A stretch of DNA of 64,000 nt from Dillenia suffruticosa (GCA_033439265.1 JAVTVX010000009.1:4639609-4703608), one strand, 5' to 3'; positions 13,202-27,400 are shown, numbered from the stretch's first letter. Notes: generated by a model from the letters alone, not told the origin. A program made the numbers and translations.

Positions 13202-16200
13202 GTAACCAGCTGCACACAGCCACAACTATCAAGAAACTCAACACAAAGGACAGACTCGACACGGTGGCTTATCATAGTTTTAGCAACTTCTCTTATTCTT
13301 CCTCTCGACCCACTTGCACTTGCAGTCCCTTCTCTCCCTCTTGGCTACATTGTTCAAAGACATCTTATATTGAGCAGCTCCAAAAGGGTGTAAGCTAGCT
13401 ATAGGAATGACACGAGAAAGGAAGGTAAGAATTGAATTCACTTGCTTAAAATGATAGAAGTTGGTAGTCTGCAGACCATTATCACTTATTCCACAATGGT
13501 TTTTGTATTAAAGTTTTTCCTGAGGTTTGGTTCCACAATAATTTTCCAAATTGACCTATTTAGGAACTCTGTCGAAGGAAGGAATTTGGGGAATGAAGCA
13601 AGTTCTACTGGTCTTGAACTTGTGATAATTAGTTTTTGCCCAAGGTGGTGCATGGAAGCATTCTTATCGGCCTTTTGTTTCTGAATATGTAGCTTGTTGT
13701 CATGCGTTTATGTCCCATCTTATGTTGTTGAATGGCTTGGATGATATGTTGGAAGACAAAACAAAAATAATATATTAAAAAGAACAAAACATGCAAAATT
13801 GAACCTTTCATTCTTTCATAGTCTTAATAACATTGTTGGGACTGAAATTCCTTTTTCAGGGATCTATCTCAAAAAATACAAAGTAAATTAAAACAATTTA
13901 TAGAGTGCTTAAGTTTGTTCAAATCATTACATTAGGTCAACGCATACTTAACTTGTCTAAAACCCGAATTATAATTATAAATTAAATTATTCAGATCGAC
14001 CAAATATCGAACACCGCTTTAGAGCAAGCTATTACCCTATTTTTGTCACTAAGTGATTTATAACACATTTTTCATTTATACCAAATTTTAAATTTTAATT
14101 GCCCGAGTCAACTACTTTTCAAATTTTCATCAAAATTTATTTTTCTAGCTATTAACTTTAACAGACATAAAAAATGCTAATGGAAAATAATAATATTTGG
14201 TCTCCAAGGTACACAAACCCCCTCCCCTAATTTGGTAATTTCAGATTTAAATTTTTATACAATAAAAAATAATAATATTAATATTTAATTCATACCTAAA
14301 AGATTATTCTAGAAAAATTTATTTATATTCGAGTATTTTACCCCTAACAAAGAGGTCTACCTAAGTAGAAATTTAGACATGGTTCAAACAAAATATGGAA
14401 CATCTGAGATTGTAATTTGCAGATAGTCATTCACACGTGTAAACACACGAAGAGAAAAAAGGAATAAAAACTTCTAAATTTTTACTTTTTCTTAATTTTT
14501 TTTTTAAATCGAGCACAGTTTCCTTTAAAAAATGATTAATTCTACCGCTCGGAGTTCATAAAACAACCAAAACCAGTAACACTTGTACACAATTCATAGC
14601 CTAACATATTAGGATTTTCCCGAGGTGCCAATTAATCTATCATCAACCATAAATCAAGAGTAAGATCATCAAATCTTCATCATTAGGGTTTCAAGCTTTG
14701 ATTTTTTGTTTTTTAATCCCTAGACTTAATCCACTACTAAGTATCCAGAGTTCTATTTTAACTAATCTTAATCTAGCTGTTGTCGGGTTCCAATCTGAAA
14801 GAAACTCTCCCAATATTGTTTTTGTTATTATCAAAACTCGAATCCCGATTTTTAATATGAAATATATGTATCATTTTCACTATACCAACGAAACATTGGT
14901 CGTTTCAAGCTTTGATATGAACATCTAGCAGTGTTGTGAAGCCCCCAGGCCCAAAACCATTAAATAAAAGTAAATAAACTTTACATATTCCATCACAAGT
15001 ATAAAAATGGCATTGAGCCATGTAGATCATATCATAGGTATCATAGGAAAATGAAGTAACAACAAAATGTCAACTGTACAGCTAAGCACACGAATTACAC
15101 TCGCTCCCCTTGTAGTCCACCTAAACTATTCAATGTCCCACACTCTAGGTTCGTAGGAGCTAACATATTTAAGAAAAATGGTGAACAACCCACCGCTATG
15201 TAAGCATCAATTTTCAAAGCATTCATATTTCAGACATATGACATAAAGTAGTTACATTTTTTTCTTTTTTGGTTTTCGTGATGGGTCTATATAATATAAT
15301 TTTTATTTTTTTTTTCGATTTGAAACCTCATATTTAATTAAATTATTTAACATTCCATTTTATTACACCGACCATCCTTAATATAAAGTATTTAATTATA
15401 TGTATAACATAATTCGTGTATTATATCATAACAAATGGGCATCACAAGGCAATAATATCAATATAAACAATAGTAAATAATAATAATGGGAAGGATATCA
15501 ATTGGGTTCTCAGCCATTGATTGTTTACTAATTTGTCTTGCTTTGCTTTGCATTACTTTGTTTTCTTTGCTAGCTTACATGTCTAGCATGGCTTTTTTTT
15601 ATTTTCTTTTTTTGCTTTCATATCCTTATTAGTATTTGTATCAAAAATAAGAACCAGAATTGGAAAAGGATAGGTTAAACTCCTATACCACTAAAGTTAA
15701 TTCCCACGACTATCCTCCGGAAGAGAAGCGAATATTTAAAATAACTTTCATAATATATATATATATATATATGTATGTATTTATGTATGTATATGTATAT
15801 GTATTTATATTTATTTGTTTTTCATATCAGTATTTGAAAATACATTCTGATTAATTTAGTTCGATTGTTTGAAGAGATTTCATTTAGAGAACGGCTCTTC
15901 TCTTTTTTATTCTCAAATTTTAAAATTTAAATTTAATTAAAAAATCTAATTATATTTATGTAATTCTTTACTTTACTTTCATTTCTTTGCATCTGACTAA
16001 GTACGACAAATTCGACATATGTTAACTTTTCGCATGTGATTGCACGACTCACATCTCTTGGAGTTCCATTTGATAGCTCGATTGCCCTTTTTCTCCATAC
16101 TTTGAAACTTGTTGTCATGGTTAATATCAAGTAGAACTTCTATCATTACATTATAACATAACTTTTTATGGAAATAAATATATAAAGAATAATAATATTA

Positions 16201-16464
16201 ACGAATTTGAACAATGGTTTATTATTATTTTTTTACATAGAGTCATAAAAATTATAAAAATATACGTGTACGTAAAAATTCGAATATTAGATTTTGAAAA
16301 TACATCTGAATAATAATTTTTTACCACTCGAATGTTTCTATAAGGACCGGGCAATAGTTTATTAGGCTTGACACAGACGTTGATATCGTGAACTTAATTG
16401 TTTCCAAATTACTTATGCTGCAATTATTTTAGGTTAATTGTTTTGTTTAGCTTTTTCCATTTGA

Positions 16465-16498
<34 letters not shown>

Positions 16499-18472
16499 TT
16501 TATGCATTTTTTATTAATTTTCATCATAATTATATAGTAATATAGAAAATGATATTTACTAATGCAATTATTCTTTTACATATAATTAAAATGTGTATCA
16601 ACTGACAATCAATTTAGTGAATAAATGTATTATATTTCTTAATTAAATTTTAGATTCAAAATTTGAGAATAGAAAAAATTATATTATGAGAAATCTCTCT
16701 GAATTGGGTCAGACAACTTTTGAATGAATTAATCAAAATAGAATTTTGTATATGGTTGCTTATTAAAAACAATGTACAACTAAAAAGTGTAGGCTATTTC
16801 GTTGAGTCGTGTATAGACTACGGAAGAGTTTTATTTTTTCAAATTTAATTTGAGTAAAATCGAATTTAATCAAATCAAATATGGATATGGGTATCGATAG
16901 TTTGTTAAAAAACAAAAAAACAAAAAAAAAAGCACAAGAAAGAAAGTTCAACAGGATATAATATAATAATATAGTTAATGATAATTGTTAGAGACAAAAT
17001 CATATTCGTGTAGACGGTGACACGTCAACTACAGTTCAATTCTTTGTCTATGCCGATTCATGGATGTAACAGTTGAAGACTAAGATAAGGTTAAATGTCA
17101 TGTTCAAGTCCCGGCTGCCCCATCTCTACCATATAGCCTCTCATTCATTATCAACAAAAAGACAAAGAAACGAGTAGCTAATAAAAAATGATAAGAGCAA
17201 AATTTTAGCCTCTCATTTGGGAGGATGTGATTAGCTAAGATATTGCAGAGGGATTTACGACCAAACTAAACAAAAATTTGGAAGTTTACTTCCAGATGAT
17301 GACGACAACGACGATGATAAATTTTTTGATAATTATTATTGGTATTTAAAATTATATTCTAATTAATTTGGTTCTAATATTTACAGGGACCTTATTGGAG
17401 AGTGACTCTCCAAACGTAATATTTTTCATTCTTAAATTTTGAATAGGAAATTTGATTAAAAGGTCAACTACTCCATCCTTTTAGACGAACTATTTATTGG
17501 TATAATAATAATAACAATAATAAAACATTTTGAGAAAATAAAATTCAGGAAGGTAAGCTTTTTTATAAAAAGGAAAAAAGAAAAAATAATTATCACAATG
17601 TGTTAATTTGTGATCTTTTTTGTTTACAAAGTGTAATTGTTTGGAAAATGGATTTTTAAAAATTGTGGGAACTCATTTTCTAGAACTCTAGATCAATTTC
17701 TCTATGATTGAAAATATTTTTTGTCGAAAAATTATTTTAGTTGTCGAATGGAAAATAATAAAAATAAATAAAGTTTTTAGTAATTATTTTCCAACAAAAA
17801 AATGGCATTATAAATGTAAATACTTTTTAATTTGATTATTAAGTAACCTATGAGGAGAGAGATAAGAATATATAAAGATTCGAAGAATAATTTTTTAAAA
17901 AATATAAATAATTTTATACTTTTTCTTTTGGCCTGACTTTATACTTATCTTACTAAAGTAAAGTATTCACATTAATAAAGAATACTGTCATTGGAATCTC
18001 TGATTTTCTTCTTCTTTTTTTTTTTTTTTATTTTAGATGATGTGTGAGGTATGGTTTGGCCTGGCCAAATTTTTTTAATGGGCTTCTTTTTTTATTGAGT
18101 TTTTTTTTTTTTTTTTTTAAAGTATTATACTTATATCATACCCTATTATATATAGCAACCAAGTTTGTTTGAAAAAGTTGAATTTTGTCCAAATTGGTAT
18201 TTTCATTTATTTTCTATTAAAATTAGCATTTTTATTTTAATCCTTTTACAATTTTTCCATTGAGCTATGAAATTTTAGTTTTTTTTTTCCTTAATGGAGA
18301 GCTAGCTTTTATTGTCATGCATGACCCATGTTACTAAAATAGAAGTAATATAAAGAAGGATCAATATGAAAATAGTAAAAACTAAAAGCAAATTGCAAAA
18401 AGTTTTTTAAAAAAGAAAAAACTAAAAGAGGAAGTGTTGAATTTTCTCTCTATAGTTTATCAATACAACTAA

Positions 18473-18660
18473 GTTGGTCCGGTGATTAGATACTAATATT
18501 CTTAAATAATGTCTCGAGTTTCAATTTTATGTATGATAAAAATAGGTGTCGGGAGATATTTATTTCTTAAACGTTCTAACCAATTTAAATCGATTTTAAT
18601 CAGATTTAATATAATTATCGATAGTAAACATACGACCAAAAACAATTATCGTCGATAGCT
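18473..18660 (+). mobile_element. Decayed tRNA-derived SINE
   Basis: The block starts with an A-box-like stretch (AGTTGGTCCGGTGATTAG). About 45 bases later comes a B-box-like stretch (CGAGTTTCAATTTT), followed by a TATGATAAAAATAG motif and an ATTTAAATCGATTTTAAT stretch. The same order is seen in the minus-strand elements near 34.0 and 37.6 kb. No clean A-tail or target duplication remains. Confidence 0.45.
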
Positions 18661-19380
18661 TCTTAAGGTTGAAATTGGGTGTTTAACTCAAGTGCCTTGT
18701 AACTTTTAAGTGGACGGATTCTAATGCATTTTATTTATGAGAATGATTCATTTTAATTTTTGAGGGATATTGAGTATTCTAAAAATTTAGGAAGTTGGCT
18801 AAAGGCAAAATTAAAATTCAATATTATCCTTGTAATAATTGTGTTTTTAGTGTGATTATAGACATTGGTTTTTTATAGGATTGCAAAAAATAAAATTAAT
18901 TTGCTAAAATTTTTAAATTTAACCGAAGAAATTATAACTGTTAAAGTGTAGTAAATTCATTTTTATAGAATTATGAACCAAATGACTAATTTTGCCAAAA
19001 CTAATAATCTAAGAAGGTATTATTAAAGTTAAACGTTTAGGGGTAATTAGCAATAACTCAAATAATTTTGCATATATTTTCTATATTAAAAAAAAATCTA
19101 ATGGAAAAAAGGGGGGATTTGGTTGGTGGCTGGGCTGCTATTAACCAGTTATAGCCTGTCGGCTGATCCTAGATTGGGATTTGGTCATCCTTAAACCATA
19201 GTAAGGTCAATAAGACATTCTACATAGAAATCTTAAAAAAAAAAAAAAACACCCATGGTCCAATTCTTGGGAGTGAGTAAGATTTGGTAAGGGGATCACT
19301 TTAAGCTTAAGATAACGATAAAGCTATCAATAAGATAACCAACTCATCCGTCAGAAAGGGCAAAAAAAATTTTTTTTTTT

Positions 19381-20402
19381 TGTTTGTTTTCTCTCTTCGA
19401 AAACAAAGTTGTTACTGTTGGAAACCTAACGCCTGAAAAAGGCGAAGAAGGAACCTCATCAAAAACCGACAATGAGGAAAACCCATTTCACCCGATTCAA
19501 TTTTACTGTGATTGGTTGGTGTAGAAGTTCAAGATGTGCATGATTGTGCTAGAAAACATTATTGTCTTTTAGCTAAGGTACAGCACATGCCGGTTGTGGT
19601 TACTCTGAGAAGGTGTTGCTTTCAAAATTGAGGTTCCTTTCGCTTCTATTATTATGTATTTGTATCATATACGGTATGATTAGGCCTTTTTGTGCTTAAT
19701 CGGTTGAATTTGGAAAAGGGTATCTCCAGATTTTATTTCCTCAAGCTTTTCAGACACTGTAGTTAATAGTAAGTGATAGGCCTTCCTTTGTTTCTTTAAT
19801 CATTGTTTCTTATCCTAATCTGTTTAGAGATTTTAAGTTCTTCCGTTTGTTTCAGTCATTCTGGATTTGTATCATATCTGGTATGATTTGGCTTTTTAGT
19901 GCTCATTGGTTGAATTTTGTTAATGGGTGGTTTTAGATTTGTTTCTTGAAACTTTTCATACTCTATAATAAGTGATAAGCAAATTCTTTCTTTTTCTTCT
20001 TTTTCCATTTTTTTCCCCTTACAAATTTTAAGTTGTTCCATTTATTTTAGTCATTTTTGCCAGGTTTTTGAAGCAACAGAAAATGTAGCTCTTGCATAAA
20101 TGTAATTGCTTTTTATTTTCTTCATTATTCCTTATATATTATCTTTATGCAAATTTTTTCTCTTGTTCATGGAAATCAATTACTATGTCGGTGGAATTCT
20201 CTAACTTTTTGTTTTTCTTGTATGGTTTGATGTCTTATTGGATCTTGTTTGGATGCGAATGAAGTGACTGACTTCTTCCAGATTTAGGGGAAATGCTTTT
20301 GTTTATCTGCAAATGGATTGATTTTATTTCTTTGCATCAATTTTTATTTTGCAGTTAATCTGAATGAACTGAGTGTTCTTGAAGCTGTTGTTTTGATCAA
20401 AT
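19381..20402 (+). promoter_or_regulatory. Promoter and 5' UTR region of the heparanase-like gene
   Basis: About 1 kb precedes the start codon and is T-rich downstream of about 19.6 kb, resembling a 5'-UTR intron that ends near TTTTGCAG at 20354. The exact transcription start and leader intron cannot be fixed from sequence alone. Confidence 0.35.
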
Positions 20403-23356
20403 ATGGGATTCTACATCTCACTCTTTCTCTTAGTAGCTTCTCTCCCTTCTCTCTTTGCTCAAGATGCTGCAGACACAACAGTTGTAGTCAATGGCGCTGC
20501 TACAATTGCGGAAACTGATGATAATTTCATATGTGCGACTATTGATTGGTGGCCTCATGATAAGTGTAACTACAACCAGTGTCCTTGGGGATATACATCG
20601 GCTATAAATCTGGTTAGATTTTCCTTTTTGCATATGATGGCTGCTGGGTATTATGAAAACTTTGTTTAGTTTCAGCAAAGGGTTGCTAATGATGTGTTTT
20701 CTGTTTGCAGGATTTGTCTCATCCTTTTCTTGCTAACGCAGTCCAAGGTTTGTATATATTGATATCCAAATTTGCCTATTCTCATGTGCTTTCTTTTCCT
20801 TCTTTTCATCCTCCCCTGTATTCGTGGGTCTGTCTATGCTCTTTTATGAGCTTTCTGTGTATGTATATATGTGTATCTATTATTATTGAAAATCACTGGT
20901 TTGTTCTTTCTGCTGAAGGTAGCTTTCAAGCATCTGAGAATAAGAATTGGGGGCTCTTTGCAAGACCAAGTACTATATGATGTAGGGAATTTAAAAATTC
21001 CTTGCCATCCTTTTCAAAAGGACAAGGGTGGGTTGTTTGGATTTTCACATGGATGCTTGCATATGGACCGGTGGGATTCCCTGAACCAATTCTTCAGTAA
21101 GACAGGGTAGCCTAAAAACTCACTCCTGATTTTCATTTTTAATATTAAGTTGCTCAATTTATAAGTTCCATTGATGCTTCAGCCTGTGTTATGCTGGACA
21201 TGGTAACTTTTTGCTGTATGATATTTAGCTGAGAGTGTCAAGGAATCAACTTTATTTAATTTTAAAACAGTCTTGCTTTCCTCTGGCTGGCATAAGAAGA
21301 GTGTAAGTCATTTGTGTTGCATTAATTTCATTCTCCGTCTTGTATTTCCAGTGCAATTGTGACATTTGGCTTGAATGCCCTACATGGGAGACATCGAATA
21401 GGAAATGGTCCTTGGGGAGGAGATTGGGACTCGGGTAATGCTCGCGATCTCATGGAGTACACCATCTCCAAAGGATACCAGATAGACTCATGGGAATTAG
21501 GTACTATAAAGCAGAAAAATTATATTATTTATTTGAAAGTTGCCAAGTGTCTCTGATCCATACAATGGCAATCATTATGCAGGTAACGAATTGAGCGGAA
21601 GCGGGGTTGGTGCACGGGTTGAAGCTGACCAATATGGGAAGGATCTAGTCAGATTGAAAGATATCATCAATGAGTTGTACAAGAAGTTTGACAATAAGCC
21701 TTCACTCCTAGCACCTGGAGGTTTTTACGAACAGGACTGGTATACCAAGCTTCTTCAGGCTTCTGGGTCCAGCATCCTCAATGTCATGACACACCATATA
21801 TACAATCTTGGTGCAGGTAATCAATCCAAAACTTCAAAAAGAAAAGAGAGAAAATTTCTCGTGATTTACAGCATAGTAGTGTGACATGGAAAAAACTCAA
21901 TGCTAAACTTGTGATGGTCTTATGTTCAAAAACCTGCTTCAATATATTAAACGACTGCTCAACCTTTCTATTGTTGAATTATGACTCTTTGTATAAGCAA
22001 ACTATATGCAACACGCATCTGTACTGCTTGTAACAGGCACACAAGATTCTTGTTCTTGCCTTTGAATAGTTAGATTATGCCATCTTTGAGTGAAATACAC
22101 ATTTGTTAATGACACTGTTTGCCATACCCATGATGTTTGTGGCTTCCAATAGATCATTTTATGAGAATTTAACCCGGAGCTGTTTCACATGACTTCAGGT
22201 GATGACCCTGATCTTGTAAACAAAATATTGGATCCTAATCACTTGAGTCAAATAACACAGACATTCAGCGACCTGAAACTAACCCTCGAATCTCATGGTC
22301 CTTGGGCTTCTGCTTGGGTTGGAGAATCAGGAGGAGCCTACAACAGTGGCGGCCGTCTTGTGTCCGATACCTTTGTCAACAGCTTCTGGTAATCATGTCT
22401 AGCTTTAATCATCTCTTCTTTCAGTTACAAGTTTTTCTCCATCTAGTTGAGTATGACAGCCCCCTCTTCTATGATCAGCAACTCTGGAGATACTTACTAT
22501 CTACAAACTGTAGGTACTTAGATCAGCTTGGAATGTCTTCTAAGTATGGCACCAAAGTCTATTGCAGACAGACTCTCATTGGTGGGAACTACGGCCTCCT
22601 CAACACCACCACGTTTGTCCCCAATCCTGATTACTACAGGCAAGAACGTTAATATTTCTTTAAATTATCGCTATATAATGTAACTTGTCCATTTCGACTT
22701 TGCTCCGGAATTGATATTTGTTTTTTCTTTTCAATGTTTGTCTCTATCAGTGCACTTCTTTGGCACCGGCTTATGGGAAAAGGTGTTTTTTTAGTTGAGA
22801 GTGACTCATCGTCATTCTTACGTCTATACGCTCATTGTACCAAAGGAAGGGTAAGGTCTCAACTGGACATTTATTTGAAATTAGCTATTAATCTGACAAA
22901 AGGATCTTTATGTAATCATTTAGGCCTCTTCCATTCTAATCTGTGGCTGATGTTTCTTGACAGGAAGGTGTTACTTTGCTGCTTATCAACTTGAGCAAAC
23001 AGACAGAATTCAGAATAAATGTTAAGAATAGCATGAATATCAACATGCCAATGGAAGGTGACATTATATACAAAGGAAGCTCTCTTATGAATGGTATGAA
23101 GAGGGCTGTTTCATGGGTCGGAAGCCAGGCCTCAGATGGACCACTATACAGGGAAGAGTACCATCTAACACCAAAGGATGGATACATCCGAAGTCAAACC
23201 ATGGTGCTCAACGGAAAGCTCTTGGAGGTCACTGACAATGGTGAAATTCCCACCCTAGAACCACAACTTGTTAATGTGAATTCTCCTATATCCATCGCTC
23301 CATTGTCCATAGCCTTCGTTGTAATGCCACACTTTGATGCTCCGGCATGTAACTAA
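20403..23356 (+). CDS. Heparanase-like protein, glycoside hydrolase family 79 (9 exons, 540 aa)
   Basis: Exons: 20403-20612, 20711-20747, 20923-21106, 21352-21500, 21583-21816, 22199-22388, 22514-22639, 22751-22850, 22964-23356. The joined frame is open for 540 codons, the usual length of plant heparanase-like (endo-beta-glucuronidase-type) proteins. A cleavable signal peptide is evident at residues 1-19 (FLLVASLPSLFA). Family motifs include CATIDWWPHDKCNY, LRIRIGGSLQD and FGLNALHGR. The predicted acid/base Glu196 lies in WELGNELSG and the nucleophile Glu314 in WVGESGGAYNSGG, so both catalytic acids are present. The expected role is hydrolysis of glucuronic-acid linkages on secreted proteoglycans such as arabinogalactan proteins in the wall or apoplast. 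Intron 7 uses a GC donor (TACAG|GCAAGA). The gene looks intact. Confidence 0.95.
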
Positions 23357-23520
23357 CTCCTTGCCTGCATCCCCTATCAAGCCCTTTCGCACTATCTATG
23401 GAGAGGCCTGATTCCATGTTCAAGTGTAACTGTGTATTTATAGCTTCTGCAGAAGTAAGAGGCAATCTGTAATCCCTTATTTTGTGGAATAATATCTTAC
23501 AAAATATCAGCATTCTATCC
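23357..23520 (+). terminator. 3' UTR and probable poly(A) region of the heparanase-like gene
   Basis: After the TAA there is a T-rich 3' UTR with the AATAA-containing stretch GTGGAATAATATC near 23485-23497. This could act as a near-upstream polyadenylation element. No exact cleavage site can be called. Confidence 0.35.
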
Positions 23521-24592
23521 ACTGGTTTCAGAATTCCATCTTGACAATTTGTGGGTATGATCCCATTTAACAGCACAAGAGTGTTTCATGTCTCCATTTT
23601 TTGGTGTCAGATGGTGCACTTCCTCTGCTGCCCACCTTGAGCTGTAGGGCGCACCTGCCCCCACAAACCTTGAAATGTTGAACGGTGTACAACTTTTTTT
23701 TGACATATAACTCTAATTATTGACTTCACACTAGGCTAAACTGGACTTATCCACCCTTTTTTCTTTTTTTTTTGGTTAAGACTTATCCACCCTATAATTA
23801 TTCATAAGACATGCTAGAACATAATGTTGCTTCTATTCAATTTACCAATTTTTGTCACAAAATGATTTTAAGAGCTTAAAATTTTTAACAAATAACAGCC
23901 TTCGCCATGAAGCTAAGATGGAGAAATTGCATAGAACAGCTCAACTCACCAATATGAGCACCATCAGGCATTGCTTCAAGCTTTGTTGCAAGGAAGGTTT
24001 GCCAAGTGCCTATGGTTTTTCATATATTGGCATTAGCATATGGTTTTAGAACTTTTGATATGCAGTCTTCTACAACCATTTGCATCAAATGACATTCCAA
24101 TTTATTTTACCTTTTCAGATCTTTCTCTAAACCAGCAATAAGTACATATATGCTCATTGATTGCATCGTATCGAATATACCGTAAGGAGTAAATTGCAAA
24201 AGACAGGAGTAAATAGCGAAAGACAGAAATAATTTTCAAGACCTATCTCTCTTTTTTTTTTTATGAAATAATCAATTTATTTATTTCGATTAATCTAAAT
24301 CAAACTAAATGTCAAGTCCATTAAAGAGCGAGCTTTTCCAACGTCTATTTTTTTTTTTAATTTTGAAAACTCAAATTTGAGAATTTAATTAAGAAAATTT
24401 AATATCGAGCAGTATAACAGTGTTGGTGTTTAAGACCCTATAACCCCATTATGTCATAATAGAGCATACGATGACTCCGGTAATTATTCATAATTTAACC
24501 AAAAATAAATACATATTCATTAGAAGAAAAAAAATAAGACAACCAGAATGCTTCTTTTATCGTAACAACTTGAGACATCGGAGTCTGCTATT

Positions 24593-25045
24593 TAAGAGCT
24601 GGTTTGATAGGGTTTTTTTTCTCTATATTCTCCTTTTGAGGAAAAACATAACTTAATATATTTTGAAATAAAATTAAAAGTTGTTTGGAATAATTGGATG
24701 AGAGATAGAGAGATAAGATCCAAATTTAGATATATTTAAAATATTTAAAATTTTAAATTTAAATAAAATCCCAAAATTAAGTGATATGGATATATTTAAA
24801 ATTTCTCATCATTCAAATAAGAATATAAATAAAATAAAATAAAAAATGTGATTCTAAAAAAACTTGCGTATGAAAAAAAAAAAGAGAAAAAAAAAGCTTC
24901 TCTTGGGAACTTCTTTCTTAAACCTCTTTTCTCTATTTTTCTTTAAAAAAATTATTTTTAAGGAAAAGAATTGTTTGGTAAGACTTTTTCTTATAAGAAA
25001 CTAAGAAGTTGAAAAAAAAAAAAAACCCTATCAAACGGACACTAA
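24593..25045. mobile_element. Harbinger/Tourist-like MITE with TAA target duplication
   Basis: The left end is GAGCTGGTTTGATAGGG followed by a T-run (from 24596). The right end is a run of A then CCCTATCAAACGGACAC (to 25042). These ends are inverted repeats sharing GTTTGATAGGGTTTTTTTT. Both sides carry TAA (24593-24595 and 25043-25045), the TWA-type duplication of the PIF/Harbinger superfamily. The element is 447 bp and has no transposase. Confidence 0.7.
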
Positions 25046-26012
25046 GAATAACCCTTCACATCTCCCGGCATTTGACGGCTAAAATTACATTAGACATGGG
25101 AACTATGATAAAAAGGAGATAATGGGATCGAGGCCGAATCTCAACCTAAATTTTACGATTAAAAAGCATTTTTATATATATAAATTAGAAATTAGTGCAT
25201 GAATTTGAGAATTATAAATTGAGTTTTAGCCATAGTTATCAGACTCGATCAGTAAATCAATCACTTTAAAATAATTATGGTTCGGATCATAGGTTTGATG
25301 GCTGTTTTTCTATTATTTTAAAATATAAAAAATATATATATAATTATATTATTAAGGATAAAATATTAATATAAATATTTAATAAAAGGTAATATGACAA
25401 TTACATTTCGATCTGATGCATGAACCGAACTTTATTTCTTATGGCTCAAGGATTGATCGGTTTGACCGATAGATTGATGTGAGTCTGGTAACTATGGTCT
25501 ATGATATATGAAAAACTTATTTTCGAAATATTTATCATTTTTGAAATGTTTCATATGTTAAATTAATTAATATTTATATAAAATTATTTATATTATTTAT
25601 ATTTATATATTTTTCATATTTAATGAATTATTTATTTATTAATTATAGTTTTTATTTTTATATTATTTTTCTTATAATTAATAATTATATATTTAATTAT
25701 TTTAGATTTTTATTATAAAATATGATTGTTCTATTATTTTCATAAAATAATTAACATTTATATAAAAATCCTTATAGTTTTTATATTTACGCATTTGTTC
25801 ATATTTTCATTTTCTATATATTTATAAAGCGTATTTTCCCGTATTATTTCGTATCCATTTCCGTTTCTCCGTCTCTATTTCCATACAACATAGAATATGG
25901 TTTTAAGTGATTTTTAAGATAATATCAAAGTTACTAATAAGTATGAGAAAATAAAATGATATATGAGGTAATATACAAACTATGATTATGGAGTGAAAAA
26001 GTGAATGAGAGC

Positions 26013-26150
26013 TTTTTTTTTTTTTTTTGGTGCCCTTGGACTTGGTCCACCATTCAGTGTCCGGACCTTTGTCCCGATTAATTCAGATCGATTCGACTGA
26101 GATTCCTTTTAGAGGTAGCGGTCTCCCAACTAATCCGATGAATCAGAGTA
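26013..26150 (-). mobile_element. SINE fragment (same family as the 47.5-kb copy)
   Basis: A 16-base T-run at 26013-26028 (the reverse-complemented A-tail) is followed by a block resembling the 3' body of the 47510-47729 element (ATTCAGTG.CCGG, CCCGATTAATTCAGATCGAT, CCCAACTAATCCG). The tRNA-like head is not recognisable, so it is 5' truncated or decayed. Confidence 0.5.
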
Positions 26151-26985
26151 TTTTAACATATTCACATATTTACCTACTTTGAATTTCCCAATCATACCAT
26201 TAGTAGTTCCTTAGAAGACAATCTGCAATTGGAATTTAACAAAGATATTACAGATAATCTATGCCAATAAATAGAACTAAAAAAAAAAGAAAGTATTTCC
26301 ATAACGAAAGAATAATCGACAAGTTGAACCGTATCAAGTAAACAATTTTAGAGAGAGAAAAAAAATTGATGAAAAGATTAAATGTGAAAAATATTACAAG
26401 GAAATCGGAGAAAATCCTAATTGGCCGATCGAAAGATAAATAAATATATTTTATTGTATGTTTATATATATAAATTAATGGCGTTCGATAATTACGTTAT
26501 ATCTGATTAAATTCAATACAAATCAGATTAGACAGTTAATGATAAAACTCTTTTATTTTATTGTATATTAATAATAATAATTTTGATATTGTTGCATAAA
26601 TAAAGGTCATTTTGTAAATGGGTAATGTATCATATCAATCATATCTAAATACATCAAGCAATTAAATTTTATTTAATTTTTTATATCAATTAAAAAAATA
26701 CAGCATGGGAGACTATTTTAGTCAATATTTGTAATTGAACCAAAAAAAAAAGATATTAATTAGAACAAAAAAACTATCAAAATAAAATGATAATCAAAAT
26801 GCTCCTTACGGGGAAGCAACCTTGGAGTAATTCTAAAGTCCATATGTTGGTATGATCCCATTGAACAACACAAGGTTGCTCCATTTTTTTTTTCCTTTTT
26901 CCTTCTTTTTATTTTGTGTGTGTTAACGGTACTCTTCCCTTCACCAACTGCCCTAAGCTTTAGGGTGCCCCAACCTGACATGCAA

Positions 26986-27224
26986 AAAACCCATCGAACT
27001 AACGTGGATTAACTCAATTAAATGTGAATTTGAATTTCCTTAAACATAATTGAGATTCGACTCCCGTCGAGAGTATTGGACCTTCATATATATGGAGCGT
27101 TCCCCGTTGGGTGACCCGTCCACTGAAACGGAGCCAATACAACGATCGGTCCGGAATAGTCGGAGTGAAATTTCGGATATCGAATGGTATCCAAGATATG
27201 GTATCAAAAACAAAACCCATCGAA
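26986..27224 (+). mobile_element. tRNA-derived SINE with 13-bp target-site duplication
   Basis: The element body is 26999-27211. It starts with a tRNA-like head (GTGGATTAACTCAATTAA as A box, GAGATTCGACTCCCG as B box) and ends CCAAGATATGGTATC plus a short A-rich tail. It is flanked by AAAACCCATCGAA at 26986-26998 and 27212-27224. It is clearly related to the element at 47510-47729, which has the same head, the GTTCCCCGTTG core and the same 3' end. Overlapping open frames are incidental. Confidence 0.85.
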
Positions 27225-27284
27225 ATATTGAATGATGGATTATCGATATTTTGTAATCATGTTAAATCGATAAAATATAGTTTA

Positions 27285-27400
27285 AGTAGGGGTGAACTTT
27301 TAAAAAATAAAACTCTTTCAATATATGTTTTTATCATACACAAGATTTGAATTCAAAACCTTGCATCGGGAATACTAGTACCGATCACTAAAACTACCAT
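27285..27400 (-). mobile_element. Decayed SINE fragment
   Basis: The stretch contains AAAACTCTTTCAATATATGTTTTTATCATACACAAG followed by a B-box-like GAATTCAAAACCTTG and GTACCGATCACTAAAACTACC. This is the same order of motifs as the minus-strand element at 34.0 kb. It lacks a clean tail and flanking duplication. Confidence 0.45.

Larger units (their letters stand above)
12800..19380. other. AT-rich intergenic region
   Basis: No gene model is supported here. The region holds a GA microsatellite, AT dinucleotide tracts (15752-15771 and 16469-16496), several homopolymer runs, and decayed tRNA-like/SINE-like pieces near 15.8, 17.4 and 18.5 kb. All reading frames are short and biased to AT-rich codons. 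Confidence 0.7.
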
